From Malacoplasma sp. (GTDB taxonomy: Bacteria; Bacillota_I; Bacilli_A; Mycoplasmatales; Mycoplasmoidaceae), in the NCBI GenBank assembly GCA_021444005.1, contig JABUSB010000003.1:30637-94636 (forward strand): a stretch of 64,000 nt of DNA, read 5' to 3'. The position numbers and the translations under genes are program-made. The notes under the pieces are model-generated. The model was not told where the DNA came from and did no database searches. It saw only the letters and a program-made list of their open reading frames with translations. Positions 1 to 10,086 of this stretch are shown here, piece after piece. Position 1 is the stretch's first letter, and every line of letters starts with the position of its first letter.

Positions 1-341
1 CAATATTCCAAATTATTGTGTCAATTCTAGCAATTCTTATTTTTATCATTGGTGGCATAATGTATGGATTAAGAATATGGCAACAAACAATAATCTTTGT
101 TGGAGTAGCAGTTTATATCGGTTCTATACTATTAATAAAACCATTAGCACAAACTGTTCAAATTCATAAAAGTGATCATTTTCCTGAGAAAAATTATTGG
201 AGTGAAATTTTCACATTTTTACTAGTAGGTGCTTTTATTTTTATATTAGTTTGAGTAGCTGACTGTATGGCTGTTAGAAGAGCAACAAAAGCAATTAAAA
301 TATCACACAATTCAAGCAATCCATATCAACCCGATTTTTAA
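1..341 (+). CDS. Small membrane protein, C-terminal part (family member A)
   Basis: This is the C-terminal end of a membrane protein whose start lies left of the window; the frame is open to the first base. Two hydrophobic segments are visible, followed by a conserved tail with Trp-Val-Ala-Asp-Cys (Trp from TGA), a basic stretch (RRATKAIK) and an Asn/Ser/Pro-rich end. The same TM-then-WxADC-then-basic pattern ends the genes at 1455 and 1996, so it belongs to the five-gene paralogous family that fills the first 3.3 kb. Function unknown. Confidence 0.75.
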
Positions 342-418
342 ATAATTTATATAATTTGAAATTAATTATTTTTTAACCACAATCTATTTTTATTCAATTC
401 ATAAAGGAGCATTAAGTT

Positions 419-1365
419 ATGAATAATTATGATTCTGACAACAATCAGAATGGGTACCCCCCCCTCTATCAAATAACTCAAACAACGAACCTTACAACTC
501 ACCTTATGGCCCATACGATAACCCTTACCAAGCACCATATAATCCTGTAAATAACAGCATTAATAATAAACAAGATTTTTGTGATGCATATTCAATTGCC
601 AAACATAAATCAATTAAAAAGTATGTAATAGGACACATTGGACTATTTCCCTTTCTAATTTTGCTTTGTGCAATTTTTATCCCGCTTTCAATTAGTTCTT
701 CATCAGGCACTGATGGGACAATATTTATAAATGATTTATTGATGCTTTTTTGTTTAATTCCATTTTTAATTGTTCACCTAATTCTTTTATTTAGATTAAT
801 CCCTAAAGTTAATGAGCAAAAACAATATTATGGATCCAAGATTTTTATAAGCTTAATAATTGGAATCTTTATTCCCGTTGTTGCTTGAGTTGCAGAGTGA
901 TTTGTAATCAACTTTGCATTAAAAAAGATTAATCAAAATTCACTTTACATACATAGACAAATTAAAAAATATGGAATTGTTCAATTAGTTTTTAATTTAA
1001 TTACAACAATTTTGTGAATGATAGCAATAATTTTTTATGTTTATCGTGAATACCCATTTGCATATTGAATTACACATTTAGATTTTCTTTATACAAGTAC
1101 AATTTTGTATATTCCAACTTTTGTAATCTTAATATTACTAGTTTGTTATGTAGCACAAGAGAAAAAAGTCTATGGCAATAAAATATTTATTTGCTCAATA
1201 ATAGGAATTTTTATTCCTTTAATTGCATTAGTAATAGATTGTATTCTAATTAATAGTGCAATTGAATTAATTAAAAAAATTAATAATTCAAGTAGTGATG
1301 TAACTACTAATGCAACTACACCAAACCCAAATTCTTTAAATAATTCCATAATTGATACTAAATAA
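419..1365 (+). CDS. Small membrane protein, frameshifted at poly-C (family member B)
   Basis: ATG at 419 follows an AAAGGAG ribosome-binding site. The first 15 codons match the other family members, but the frame is lost at a run of eight C (457-464). From there the family-like protein continues in the frame one base back, with a Pro/Asn/Tyr-rich segment, a conserved HKSIKK motif and about four to six hydrophobic segments, to the stop at 1365. One extra C (nine), or two fewer (six), would join the two parts. It is longer than its neighbours because it holds two copies of the TM-pair-plus-YG(S/N)KIFI unit. Either a phase-variable gene in the OFF state, a decaying gene, or a sequencing error in the homopolymer. 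Confidence 0.65.
457..464 (+). repeat. Poly-C tract (8 C) in the N-terminus of member B
   Basis: Eight consecutive C sit 13 codons after the start codon in an AT-rich genome where such runs are rare. With eight C the downstream family-like reading frame is out of phase; with nine it is in phase. Homopolymer tracts of this kind vary by slipped-strand mispairing in many mycoplasma surface-protein genes. Confidence 0.75.
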
Positions 1366-1454
1366 ATTTAAGTATTTAATAATGCGGTCTTTATATGTGT
1401 TAAATTTAAAATGCAATTTATTTTTGAATAACTAATTTAGAAAGGAGGAATAGG

Positions 1455-1955
1455 ATGAACAATTATAATTCTGATAACAATAATCAGAATCAACAAAACC
1501 CATACAACAATGGACCATATAATAATGGGCCTTACAATAATGGCCCTTACGGACCCTATGGACCCAATGGCCCCTACAATGGACCAGGACCTTATAATAG
1601 TGGACCAAACTATAATGGTAGAAACTTTATTAGAAATCATGAACAAATCAAAAAGTTAGCAATTGCTCACTTAGTCTTATCACTTTGTTTTGTATTTGGT
1701 TTTATTTTTATAGTTTATATTTACTTTATGTGAATCTTTGGATTAGTAGCAATCATAGCTTCACTTGTAATATTAATAGTTTTAATTTGCAAAGTTGGTG
1801 AACATAAAAACACTTATGGTACTGGAGTCTTTGTCTGCTTAATTATTGGAATCTTTATTCCCATAGTTGCTTGAATTGCAGACTGTATTACAATGAGTCG
1901 CGCATCAAAAGCTATTAGAGAACCACAAAATCCTTATTCTTATGGTCCCTATTAG
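1455..1955 (+). CDS. Small membrane protein with Asn/Pro/Gly/Tyr repeats (member C)
   Basis: 166-residue protein starting at ATG 1455 after a perfect AAAGGAGG site. Residues ~1-52 are low-complexity and built on PYNNG/GPYG repeats, prion-like in composition. Then comes the family motif RNHEQIKKLAI, two long hydrophobic stretches (about 60-100), a charged KVGEHKNTYG loop, a third hydrophobic segment and the WIADC-basic tail ending in another PYSYGPY. Two TGA codons are read as Trp. The predicted architecture is a hydrophilic tail plus three to four TM helices. Function unknown; no enzymatic motif seen. It lies in a same-strand array of paralogs and has its own strong RBS. Confidence 0.85.
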
Positions 1956-1995
1956 TTTTAAATAATTTATTAATTTTAAAAAGGAGAAATTTAGT

Positions 1996-2658
1996 ATGAA
2001 TAATAATTCAAATTTTAATAACGATAATGGGGCAGACTACCCCCCCCTAAATCAATATAATAATCAACCTTATAATAACGGACCTAATGGTCCAAACAAT
2101 TCTTATGGACCATATAATAATGGGCCATACAACAATGGACCTAATGGTCCTTATGGTCCATATAATGACCCTTACAATCGTCCATATAACAATGGACCAA
2201 ATTATAATCAAAGCTCAATTGGAGATCACAAAAAAATTAAAAAATTGGCAATCTGACAAATCATTTTAAGTTTGTTAGCACCAGTTTTATGAATTGTTGG
2301 TATTATTGTCTTTGTTACCGGATCTCTTAATTACACAACACAATCTGTAATATCAACATACTACCCATATGGTAGTTCACAAAGTACAGCAGCTGATATT
2401 ATGTCTTATATAATTCCAACCATTGTCGTGTTTGTAATTAGTATTATTCCCTATATTGCCTGGTTTGTGATTACCATAATTCTGATTTGTAAAGTAAATA
2501 ATTTTTCAAATGTTTATGGTACTGGTATCTTTGTGTGTACAATAATTGGTTTGTTTATTTTGCTAGTTTCTTGAATCTCTGCAGGTCTGATAATCAGTCG
2601 TGCTAAGAAAGCAATTAGACAGCCTCAAGATCCTTATAACCAATATAACCAATATTAA
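1996..2658 (+). CDS. Small membrane protein with poly-C tract in frame (member D)
   Basis: 220-residue paralog of the gene at 1455; ATG 1996 follows AAAAGGAG. Its N-terminal ~75 residues are Asn/Pro/Gly/Tyr-rich repeats (YNNGP units). Near codon 15 it carries an eight-C run (2040-2047), the same length as in member B, but here the frame is maintained. After the HKKIKKLAI motif there are about four hydrophobic segments, a KVNNFSNVYGTG loop, and a tail rich in Gln/Asn/Tyr. The central loop is longer than in member C. Function unknown. By analogy with member B it may be an ON-phase variant. Confidence 0.85.
2040..2047 (+). repeat. Poly-C tract (8 C) in member D, in frame
   Basis: Second eight-C run at the equivalent position of a paralog (after a Tyr codon, encoding Pro-Pro). 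A gain or loss of one C would truncate the protein soon after the tract. Confidence 0.75.
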
Positions 2659-2680
2659 AAATAAGCAATAAATAATTAAT

Positions 2681-2718
2681 AACTACTTTAAATATGTATA
2701 TTTAAGGTAGTTATTTTT
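2681..2718 (+). terminator. Rho-independent terminator after member D
   Basis: Long inverted repeat, AACTAC-TTTAAATA paired with TATTTAA-GGTAGTT, followed by ATTTTTAAT. Confidence 0.7.
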
Positions 2719-2741
2719 AATCAATAAAGAAAGGAGGGAAT

Positions 2742-3275
2742 ATGCAAAATTTTAGTTATGACAGTAATCCAAATAATAATAATAATGGATTTGATAATCC
2801 AGATGAGCAAGGATATCAAAATGGATATCAAAACCAACAATATAATAATGGTAATAATTTAATTTTAAACCACAGATCTATTAGAAGAATGGCAATAACA
2901 CAATTGATACTAAGTCTGTCTTGTGCATTTTTATTTATCATTACTATTGCTGTTTTTGTTACAACACCTGCTAATCCAACCTATATTAATGGTTATTACA
3001 ATTCTAGTTATAATTATATGTTATCTAAGGTTCGTGCTCACACTGTTGCTGCAGTTGTCTTTTTAGTATTAGGACTAATTCCATATCTTGTTTCATCTGT
3101 TATCATAATTGTTTTAATTTGTAAAATTGGAGAGCAAAATTATAAACAAGTTTATGGAATTGGTGTATTGATTTGTTTAATTATGGGCTTTTTTATAATC
3201 TTAGTCTCTTGAGTAGTTTCTTGAATCTTAATGCGAAAAGCTTATCGATTAAATTTTCATTCTAACAAATATTAA
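2742..3275 (+). CDS. Small membrane protein (member E)
   Basis: 177-residue paralog, ATG 2742 with AAAGGAGG upstream. The N-terminal tail (~1-45) is Asn/Gln/Tyr-rich but lacks the PYNNG repeats and has no poly-C tract. The family motif is LNHRSIRRMAI; then a hydrophobic segment, a Tyr/Asn-rich loop, two further hydrophobic segments, the KIGEQNYKQVYG loop and a short basic C-terminus in which WIADC has become WVVSW. It is the last and most divergent of the array and has its own terminator, so it may be transcribed separately from A-D. Function unknown. Confidence 0.85.
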
Positions 3276-3296
3276 ATATTAATAATGTATATTATA

Positions 3297-3337
3297 AAAA
3301 AACTAGGTAACTAAATTTGGATTACCTAGTTTTTTAA
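3297..3337. terminator. Bidirectional terminator between member E and glyA
   Basis: AAAAAACTAGGTAA pairs with TTACCTAGTTTTTT around an 11-nt loop; A-run and T-run flank it on the two sides, so it can serve both converging genes. Confidence 0.8.
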
Positions 3338-3354
3338 TTAAGCCTAAATTTTAA

Positions 3355-4593
3355 TTAATATTTAATATCTTGGTAAAGTGGGAATTTATCTAAAAGGGAT
3401 TTAACTTCACTTTTAACTTGTTGAATCACATTTAAATCCCCTTTGCTTTCTAATACTTTGTGAATTCAATTCGCAATTTGAATAAATTCTTTTTCTTTAA
3501 ATCCTCTTGTAGTCATTGCTGCACTTCCCAATCGAATACCTGAAGGGGTTTTAGCTGGGTTTTTGTCATAAGGAATTAAATTCTTATTAATGACAATATT
3601 GCTTTGCTCTAACCAAGTTTCAGCTAAATCCCCAGTAAGACCTTTTGAAGCATACAAATCAACACTAATTAAATGGTTATCAGTTCCATCAGCTATGATT
3701 TTGTAACCAAAAGATTCAAGGGTTTGGCTAAGTATTTTTGTATTGTTAATTACATCTTTAATATATTGTTTGAATTCAGGTTGTGATGCTAATTCAAAAC
3801 AAATGTATTTTGCAGCAATCACGTGCATTAAAGGTCCCCCTTGAGTTCCCGGGAATACTGCACTATTGATTTTTTTGATCATCTCTTCATCATTGGTTAA
3901 AATTAATCCACTTCGAGGCCCTCTTAAAGTTTTGTGAGTTGTAGTTGTAACAACATGGGCATATGGTAATGGATTCATATGATAACCAGCTACTATTAGT
4001 CCAGAGATGTGGGCAATATCAGCTAATAAATATGCACCAACCGCATCTGCTATGTCTCTAAATTTTTTGAAATCAATTTTCTTAGAATAATTTGAAGCTC
4101 CACAGATGATGAGTTTTGGTTGGACTTGTTTGGCAACTTCTAAAACTGCATCATAATCAATGGATTGAGTAACTGGGTCTACTCCATAAAAATGAGCTGT
4201 ATAGTTTTTTCCAGAAATGCTTACCTTTGCTCCGTGTGATAAGTGACCACCTTCGTTTAATCCCATTGCTAATATTTTGTCATAAGGATTTAGTAATGCT
4301 AAAAAGACTGCAATATTAGCTTGGGTTCCGGAATGGGGTTGGACATTTGCATATTTTGCATTAAAGATTTGTTTTGCTTTATCAATGGCCAATTGTTCAA
4401 TTTCATCAGCAAACTTACAACCCCCATAATATCTTTTATTTGGATATCCTTCACAATATTTATTAGTAAACACACTTCCAGTGGCTTCTAGGATATCGGT
4501 ATCAACATAATTTTCAGAAGCAATTAAATTAATGTATTCTTGTTCTCTTTTTAATTCATCGTTTAAAATCTTTTTTAAAACTTGGTTTTTCAT
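3355..4593 (-). CDS. glyA: Serine hydroxymethyltransferase
   Basis: Cytosolic PLP enzyme interconverting serine and glycine with transfer of a one-carbon unit to tetrahydrofolate. 412 residues, normal length. Family motifs: [10 protein letters not shown] (~22-31), [13 protein letters not shown] (~46-58), [15 protein letters not shown] (~192), and the PLP lysine in [14 protein letters not shown] (H220-K221). The start at 4593 is chosen because it follows AAGGGG and aligns with the family N-terminus; the frame is open further upstream but that extension is not GlyA-like. TGA is used as Trp near the C-terminus. Transcribed toward the left, converging on the small membrane-protein array. Confidence 0.97.
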
Positions 4594-4789
4594 ATTAACC
4601 CCTTTCAAGTACTTTAAAAAAATTTTAAAAAGATTTTTTAATAAAAATAAAGAAAATCTTATAAAATATCTATGTAATTTAATCACTTGCAAAAAATTGG
4701 ATTTTTTTGCAAAAAGAGAAATATTTAAAATTTATTAGATTTTTAGTGAATTTAATAAAAACTGTGGTTAAATTAAATTGCGCAATAAT

Positions 4790-5268
4790 TTAATTATTTG
4801 AACTTGATGTTGCGCTTTTCGCTAGTTTTTATTTTAAGTCAAAAGAATAAAAAACTGGGCCACCTGATAGCTTAGTGGAAAAGAAACCTTGAAAGCTTTT
4901 ATGTGGGCAATAAGATAACTAATTGATTAAGAATTCGCTTATCCTGTGTCGGGCAGGATTAGTGTCATTAAAAGGTTACAACTTATAAGACTTATTCTTG
5001 GCCGGATGAGGAATTGTAAGTTGGCACTGATAAAAATGGTAAGGGCCACCAGAATGATTATGAAATTATTTCATTAAGTTGATCACCTAGACTCTTGATA
5101 GCAGACTTTTCATATTCATAATACATACTTCTAACTTGCTAGTGAGATTTCAGCGGTATTTTTATTTAAATAATCTGTATTGTGCATCTGTTACCAAAAA
5201 TATGGGTAACAATGAAGAGTTGATTTATGTTACACTCCTTGGGATAAGGGGTGTAACTTTTATTTTTT
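4790..5268 (+). ncRNA. Candidate structured RNA or leader upstream of mnmA
   Basis: No gene fits here, but the + strand is dense in local helices: GCGCAA/TTGCGC (from 4791), CTAGTTTTTATT/AATAAAAAACTGG (4822-4833/4847-4859), CCAC/GTGG (4860-4863/4875-4878), ATCCTG/CAGGAT (4941-4946/4954-4959), and TTAGTGTCA/TGGCACTGA (4959-4967/5022-5030) enclosing ACTTATAA/TTGTAAGT. It ends with hairpin 5190-5210 and a strong terminator. It lacks the RNase P conserved GAGGAAAGTC element, the SRP tetraloop region and T-box, SAM, glycine or lysine riboswitch signatures. It may be an independent small RNA or an attenuating leader of mnmA. Confidence 0.5.
5190..5268 (+). promoter_or_regulatory. Possible attenuator: hairpin overlapping a terminator, before mnmA
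   Basis: Hairpin GTTACC/GGGTAAC (5190-5195/5204-5210) is followed by a terminator, GTTACACTCCTT/AAGGGGTGTAAC (5229-5240/5246-5257) plus a T-rich tail. The segment GTAACA at 5206-5211, part of the first hairpin, can instead pair with TGTTAC at 5228-5233, the 5' arm of the terminator, which is the layout expected of an antiterminator. mnmA starts 42 nt after the T-run. The alternative pairing is only 6 bp, so this is suggestive. A plain terminator of an independent RNA explains it too. Confidence 0.45.
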
Positions 5269-5309
5269 CTACAATATTAATTGCATTCCTATATTACTAT
5301 ATAAATACT

Positions 5310-6419
5310 ATGAAAAAAGTAGTTATCGGGATTTCAGGCGGAGTAGATTCTGCTGTTAGTGCTGCAATTTTAAAAAACCAAGGATTTGATGTCATTGGTG
5401 TTTTTATGCAGAATTGGGACCCCTTTTTAAATAATGAAGCAACAGATTCTAAAAAAATAAATATTGGTGTGTGTGATGTAGAATATGATTTCAAAGTTGC
5501 ATCAAATATTTGCAAAAAACTAGAAATTCCTTTGCATCGTGTTGATTTTATTAAAGCATATTGAAAAAATGTATTTACCCCGTTTTTAGAAGATTACCAA
5601 AAAGGGTGGACACCAAATCCTGATATCTTGTGTAATAAATACATTAAATTTGGTACATTTTTTGATTATTGTCTTAATCAATTCAATTGTGATTTTATTG
5701 CAACCGGTCACTATGCTAATGTTGCATATAATAAAAGAAAGCATGAATATCAGCTTTTATGTGCAAAGGATGCCAATAAAGACCAAACCTATTTTTTGTG
5801 TAGTTTAACCCAATCACAGCTTGCTAAAACCCTTTTCCCGATTGGTAATTATTACAAATCTGAAATTCGTGAAATCGCAAAGCAATTAAATTTGTCGAAT
5901 TGGGACCGCAAGGATTCGACGGGAATTTGTTTTATTGGAGAACGTAATTTTGTAAACTTTTTAAAAAACTATTTACCCCAATGCGAGGGTAAAATAGTAG
6001 ATGTAAAAACAAACAAAGTAGTGGGAATTCACGATGGTGTTTATTTTTATACAGTTGGGCAAAGAAAAGGATTAAATTTAGGGGGGAATCTTCAATCTTA
6101 TTTTGTGTGTGCAAAAGATATTCAAAATAACATTTTATATGTGGTATCCAATGATTGTAAGCAAGAGTTATTGAATACTAATTGTACACAATGCATTAAC
6201 TTTAATTGGATTAATCAAATACCTAACAATTGTGAAGTCCAAATAAAGTTTCGTCACTCTCCTAAAAAATATGATGGCACATTTACAATTGAAAATGGTA
6301 AAGTAATTTTGCATCATAGTTTAGCATCAGCTGTAACACTTGGGCAATATGCAGTGATTTACAAAGACCAAGTGTGTTTAGGGGGAGGACAAATTATTAA
6401 TACATATTATAAAAAATAA
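5310..6419 (+). CDS. mnmA: tRNA-specific 2-thiouridylase MnmA
   Basis: Installs the sulfur of s2U34 in tRNA Lys/Glu/Gln, using ATP to adenylate the tRNA and a persulfide-carrying cysteine. 369 residues, full length. The N-terminal ATP pyrophosphatase loop is SGGVDS (~8-13), the two catalytic cysteines are C108 in NPDILCNKY and C207 in STGICFIGERNF, and the ATGHYA and YTVGQRKG motifs are present. ATG 5310 is chosen because MKKVVIGISGG is the family N-terminus; the upstream open frame runs through the terminator and is not coding. No Shine-Dalgarno is visible, so the mRNA may be nearly leaderless. It stands first in a run with two aldo/keto reductases and tyrS. Confidence 0.96.
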
Positions 6420-6436
6420 TATTTAGGGAGAAGAAT

Positions 6437-7216
6437 ATGGAAACAAAAATAATTAAAAAAAGAATCGCGTACGGAACTTATAAAATCAAAGACCAAAGTG
6501 TTTTAAAACAATGCTTAAAACAAGTTCAAATTTGTGGTTATGATTTTATTGACACTGCAGCATATTATGAAAATGAAGATTTAATTGGGAATGCAATTAA
6601 TGAATTAAAAAATGAGGGTTTTGAATTTAAATTACCAATTCAAACCAAGATTTGACCCACTATGTTTGACCGGGTTTTTGAAGCAGTGCACACTAGTTTG
6701 CAAAAACTTCAAGTTAAACAATTAGATATGTGTTTACTACACTGGCCTCACGAAATTATAATCAAAAACATCATTGCTTGAAAAACTTTAATTGAATGCC
6801 AAAAGAAAGGTTTAATTAAAGAAATTGGTGTTTCTAACTTTAGTGGTGAATTAATTAAAGCCCTTTCTGAAATTACAGGAGTAACACCTTTCGCTAACCA
6901 AATTGAATTATCAGTTGATAGAAGCCAAGATCAATTAGTGGAATTTAACAAAACTCACAATATCGAAACCCAAGCTTGAAGACCACTAAAAAACTTGGAT
7001 ACACTTAAATACAATCCTGTTGTGATGCAAATAGCTAAAAAATATAATGTAGAAGCAGCTTCGATTTTAATTGCATATGTGAGTAATTTAAATCATACGG
7101 TTTTAGTTAAATCAGAAAACCTAGACCGGATTAAACAAAACTATCAAGCCTTTTTTATAAAGTTAGAAAGTGATGAAGTTGCTGCACTTAAAAAACTAGC
7201 TACAAGAATTGATTAA
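6437..7216 (+). CDS. Aldo/keto reductase, copy 1
   Basis: NADPH-dependent oxidoreductase of the AKR superfamily, 259 residues (slightly short for the family). The catalytic tetrad is visible: D39 and Y44 in DTAAYYENE, K71 in IQTKIW, H102 in LLHWPHE; GVSNFS and NQIELS motifs follow, and the TIM-barrel C-terminal cofactor site is represented by VLVKSENLDRIKQN. RBS AGGGAGAA precedes ATG 6437. It is a tandem paralog of the next gene. Closest recognised subgroup is the 2,5-diketogluconate reductase/glyoxal-reductase type; the substrate cannot be read from sequence. Confidence 0.9.
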
Positions 7217-7235
7217 TTTAAAGGATTATAAAGTT

Positions 7236-8036
7236 ATGAAAAAAAGAATTGGATTTGGAACTTATTCTATTAGAGAAACTAGCATTTTAAAAAAGTGTCT
7301 TAAACAAGCAATTGAATGTGGATATGATTTTGTTGATACTGCATTTATTTACGGTAATGAAAAAGAAATCGGAACCGCATTAAGAGAATTAGAATTTGAG
7401 GGATACAAAAAACCAATTAAGATCCAAACTAAAATTTGACCTGATTTTTATGATAATGTGGAATTAGCGGTTTATGCTTCAATGCAAAAACTACAAGTTA
7501 GTAAATTAGATATGTGTTTACTACACCGTCCTAATTATGATTTTAATAAAAGCATTAGTGCTTGGAAAAAACTCGTTAAACTTTATCAAAAAAATTTAAT
7601 TGCTGAAATCGGTGTTTCTAACTTTGATCGCGATGCAATCGAAATTATGTATCGTGAATCGGGATTTTATCCACAAAGTAACCAAATTGAATTATCGGTT
7701 AATAATTATCGGTTGGATCGAGTTGTGTATAATAATGCAAAAAAGATTGAAGTCCAAGCTTGAAGCCCACTAGGGGATATTGAAAATAATTTAAAAGATA
7801 AATTATTAATTGAATTAGCACAAAAATATAATACTGATGTGGCTGGAATTTGTATTGCATATTTATCTTCTTTAAACCACTCTGTAATTGTTAAATCAGC
7901 AAATGAACAAAGAATTAAATCAAACTATAATGGTTTTCAAATCATCATTGAAAAAGATGATATTGAAAAAATTAAGAAACTAAATACTTTTAAAATTAAG
8001 TTTTCAGAATCCTATGAATATGATGTAAATCAATAA
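7236..8036 (+). CDS. Aldo/keto reductase, copy 2
   Basis: 266-residue tandem paralog of the preceding gene, with tetrad D34/Y39 (DTAFIYGNE), K66 (IQTKIW) and H97 (LLHRPN), then GVSNFD and NQIELS. ATG 7236 is preferred over 7209 because it aligns with copy 1 (KKRIxxGTY) and follows AAAGGAT. The loop after the catalytic His differs (RPNYDFNKS versus WPHEIIIKN), suggesting different substrate preference. Probably co-transcribed with mnmA, copy 1 and tyrS; the intergenic gaps are short and without terminator. Confidence 0.9.
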
Positions 8037-8066
8037 CATTAAAAATTAAAAAAAGGAGTAAAAATA

Positions 8067-9302
8067 ATGAAGCAAAATATTTTTGAATTTTTAACAAATC
8101 GAGGTTATGTGTACCAATGCTCGAATCCAGAGTTGGCTAAAAAGTTTTTAAACCAAAACAAAATTAGTTTTTACATTGGTTTTGACCCCACAGCTGATAG
8201 TTTACACATTGGCCACTTTTTAACAATGATGGCAATTAAGCATCTGCAAGATTCGGGTAACACTCCCATTATTTTAATCGGTGGCGGGACTGGTACTGTT
8301 GGGGATCCCTCTGGTAGAACGGAAATGCGTAAGATGCTAGATTATCAAACTTTAAAGCACAATTGTGAATGCTTAAAAAGCCAAATGAGTAAATTCATTC
8401 GCTTTGAAGGAGAAAACAAAGCTATTATGTTAAACAACGCAGATTGGTTGTTTAAACTTAATTGGATTGAATTTTTAAGAGAGTTTGGGCCTTTGTTTTC
8501 AGTTAATAAAATGTTATCTGCTGAAGCTTTTAAAACGCGTTTTGCTAAAGAGGAAGGGTTGTCCTTTTTAGAATTCAACTATATGCTAATGCAAGCATAT
8601 GACTTTTATTATTTAAATAAAAACTACAAGGCGAAAATGCAAATGGGGGGAAGTGACCAATGGTCTAACATCATTGCTGGAATTGATTTAATTCGCAAGA
8701 AATCAAGTGATGAAACAATTGCATTAACTTTAAACTTACTAACAAAGCACGATGGGACTAAAATGGGGAAAACCGCATCTGGTGCGATTTGGTTAGATAA
8801 AAATAAAACTAGTCCTTATGAGTTTTACCAATATTGATTAAACGTTGATGATCTTGATGTTGAAAAGTTTTTAATGCTTTTAACCCAACTTGATGAAACA
8901 CAAATTAAACAATTATGTAAAGAAAAGGGGAAAGCAATGATTGCAGCTAAAAAAGTTTTAGCAGCAGAAGTGACTAAATTAATTCACGGGGAAAAAGAGC
9001 TGCAAAAAGCAATCGAGCAATCATTAGCTGCTTTTAGTAATCAGGGAAACGATTTATTTAGTATTGAAATCAAAAAGAGTTTACTTAACAATGATTTTTC
9101 AATTGCTAATATTTTAGTATGTGCAAAATTATCTCCTAGTAAATCAGAATCGCGGCGTTTGATTTTAAGTAATGCGGTTTATGTTGAAAGTTATTTAGTA
9201 AATGATGTAAACAGCACTATTGCTGATTTTAAAGTAGACCAAAATTGTTTTGTTTTACATAAGGGTAAAAAGAGTCATTTAAAAGTTATTTTAAAAGATT
9301 AA
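8067..9302 (+). CDS. tyrS: Tyrosyl-tRNA synthetase
   Basis: Class I aminoacyl-tRNA synthetase charging tRNA-Tyr. 411 residues. HIGH motif at 47-50, [13 protein letters not shown] just after, the tyrosine-binding [12 protein letters not shown], the KMSKS-type loop K232MGKT236, and a C-terminal S4-like RNA-binding domain ([11 protein letters not shown] onward). RBS AAAGGAG 8 nt before ATG 8067. No T-box leader is visible upstream. Confidence 0.97.
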
Positions 9303-9366
9303 ATAAAATAATATTTTAAAATTTGTTTTTGCTCCTAGTTTGTTAAATTTAAAAACAATATAATAA

Positions 9367-9401
9367 ATATATGTAACTTTAGTTTTTACATATATTTTTT
9401 T
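9367..9401 (+). terminator. Terminator after tyrS
   Basis: ATATATGTAA/TTACATATAT perfect stem with a 9-nt loop and a run of six T. Confidence 0.75.
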
Positions 9402-9429
9402 ATTTAACTAATAATTTTATTGGAGGGTT

Positions 9430-10080
9430 ATGGAAGAAATAAATAATGTGAATGATAAACCGAGTTTGCATTGATCAACAAGCATTCACAAGGATGTTGA
9501 AAGAGCTGTTACTAGAAATAATATATATAATTTAGCTGGCAAAAGGAAAGCATACGATAAAGTCCCTTACTTTTATCACATTAAATTGCGATTCTTCCTA
9601 CCACTTTTTATTGGTTGATTCTGCTCATTACTTAATATCTCAAAGTGTTATGGGATGATAAGATCAACAACTATTTTTAATAAGAAACTATATAAGCACT
9701 TTAAGAGAAGATTTAAATTTGCAATTTTTGTTCATTATCTTTTTGGCCCAATCTTATTTTTCTTAATCTTTTTACTTTTCCCACTCTTAAATAATCCAAA
9801 TATTTTTGATTATTGAAAACAAATTATCCTTGAGTTTTTCTCATACCAAATGCAACAACAAGCACTTAATGATTTTACAAACTTAATTCTTAATCCCTTC
9901 TTCAATAGTGATACGTGATGAATTACATTAATTGCTTTAGCTGCAATTCCTTGTTTAAATTTATCTGCTTTGTTTTCATTAAAACTAATGAATCCTAAAA
10001 ATGATAAATGAATGCAATTAATGGTATTGGATAATGAATTAAAGATGAAGTTATCAAATTTTGAAAAAGGGGGTAAATAG
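9430..10080 (+). CDS. Membrane protein, paralog of the next gene
   Basis: 216 residues, interrupted by many TGA (Trp) codons, so easily missed under the standard code. ATG 9430 follows GGAGG. A hydrophilic N-terminus (~1-45) leads to YHIKLRFFLPLFIG, a first hydrophobic segment, an FNKKLYKHFKRR basic loop, a strong TM segment (~98-118), a middle amphipathic region, and a third TM near 165-185. The pattern YHI-x-FLPxFxG...FNKKL is shared with the gene at 10087, so they are paralogs. Function unknown. Confidence 0.8.
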
Positions 10081-10086
10081 CAATGA

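Noticed and set aside
1437..1646. Minus-strand Ile/Val/Arg-rich ORF
   Set aside because: Antisense of the Asn/Gly/Pro repeats of member C; no RBS and repeat-derived composition.
4594..4692. Open frame giving glyA a 33-residue extension
   Set aside because: Not similar to GlyA N-termini; ATG 4593 has an AAGGGG site at proper distance.
4790..5268. RNase P RNA (rnpB)
   Set aside because: The near-universal GAGGAAAGTC and ACAGAA...GGCTTA elements of the P4 helix are not present. GAGGAA at 5008 lacks the rest of the motif.
5136..5309. Open frame giving mnmA a 58-residue N-terminal extension
   Set aside because: It runs through the terminator hairpin and a strongly structured RNA; MnmA proteins start at MKKVVIGISGG, corresponding to ATG 5310.
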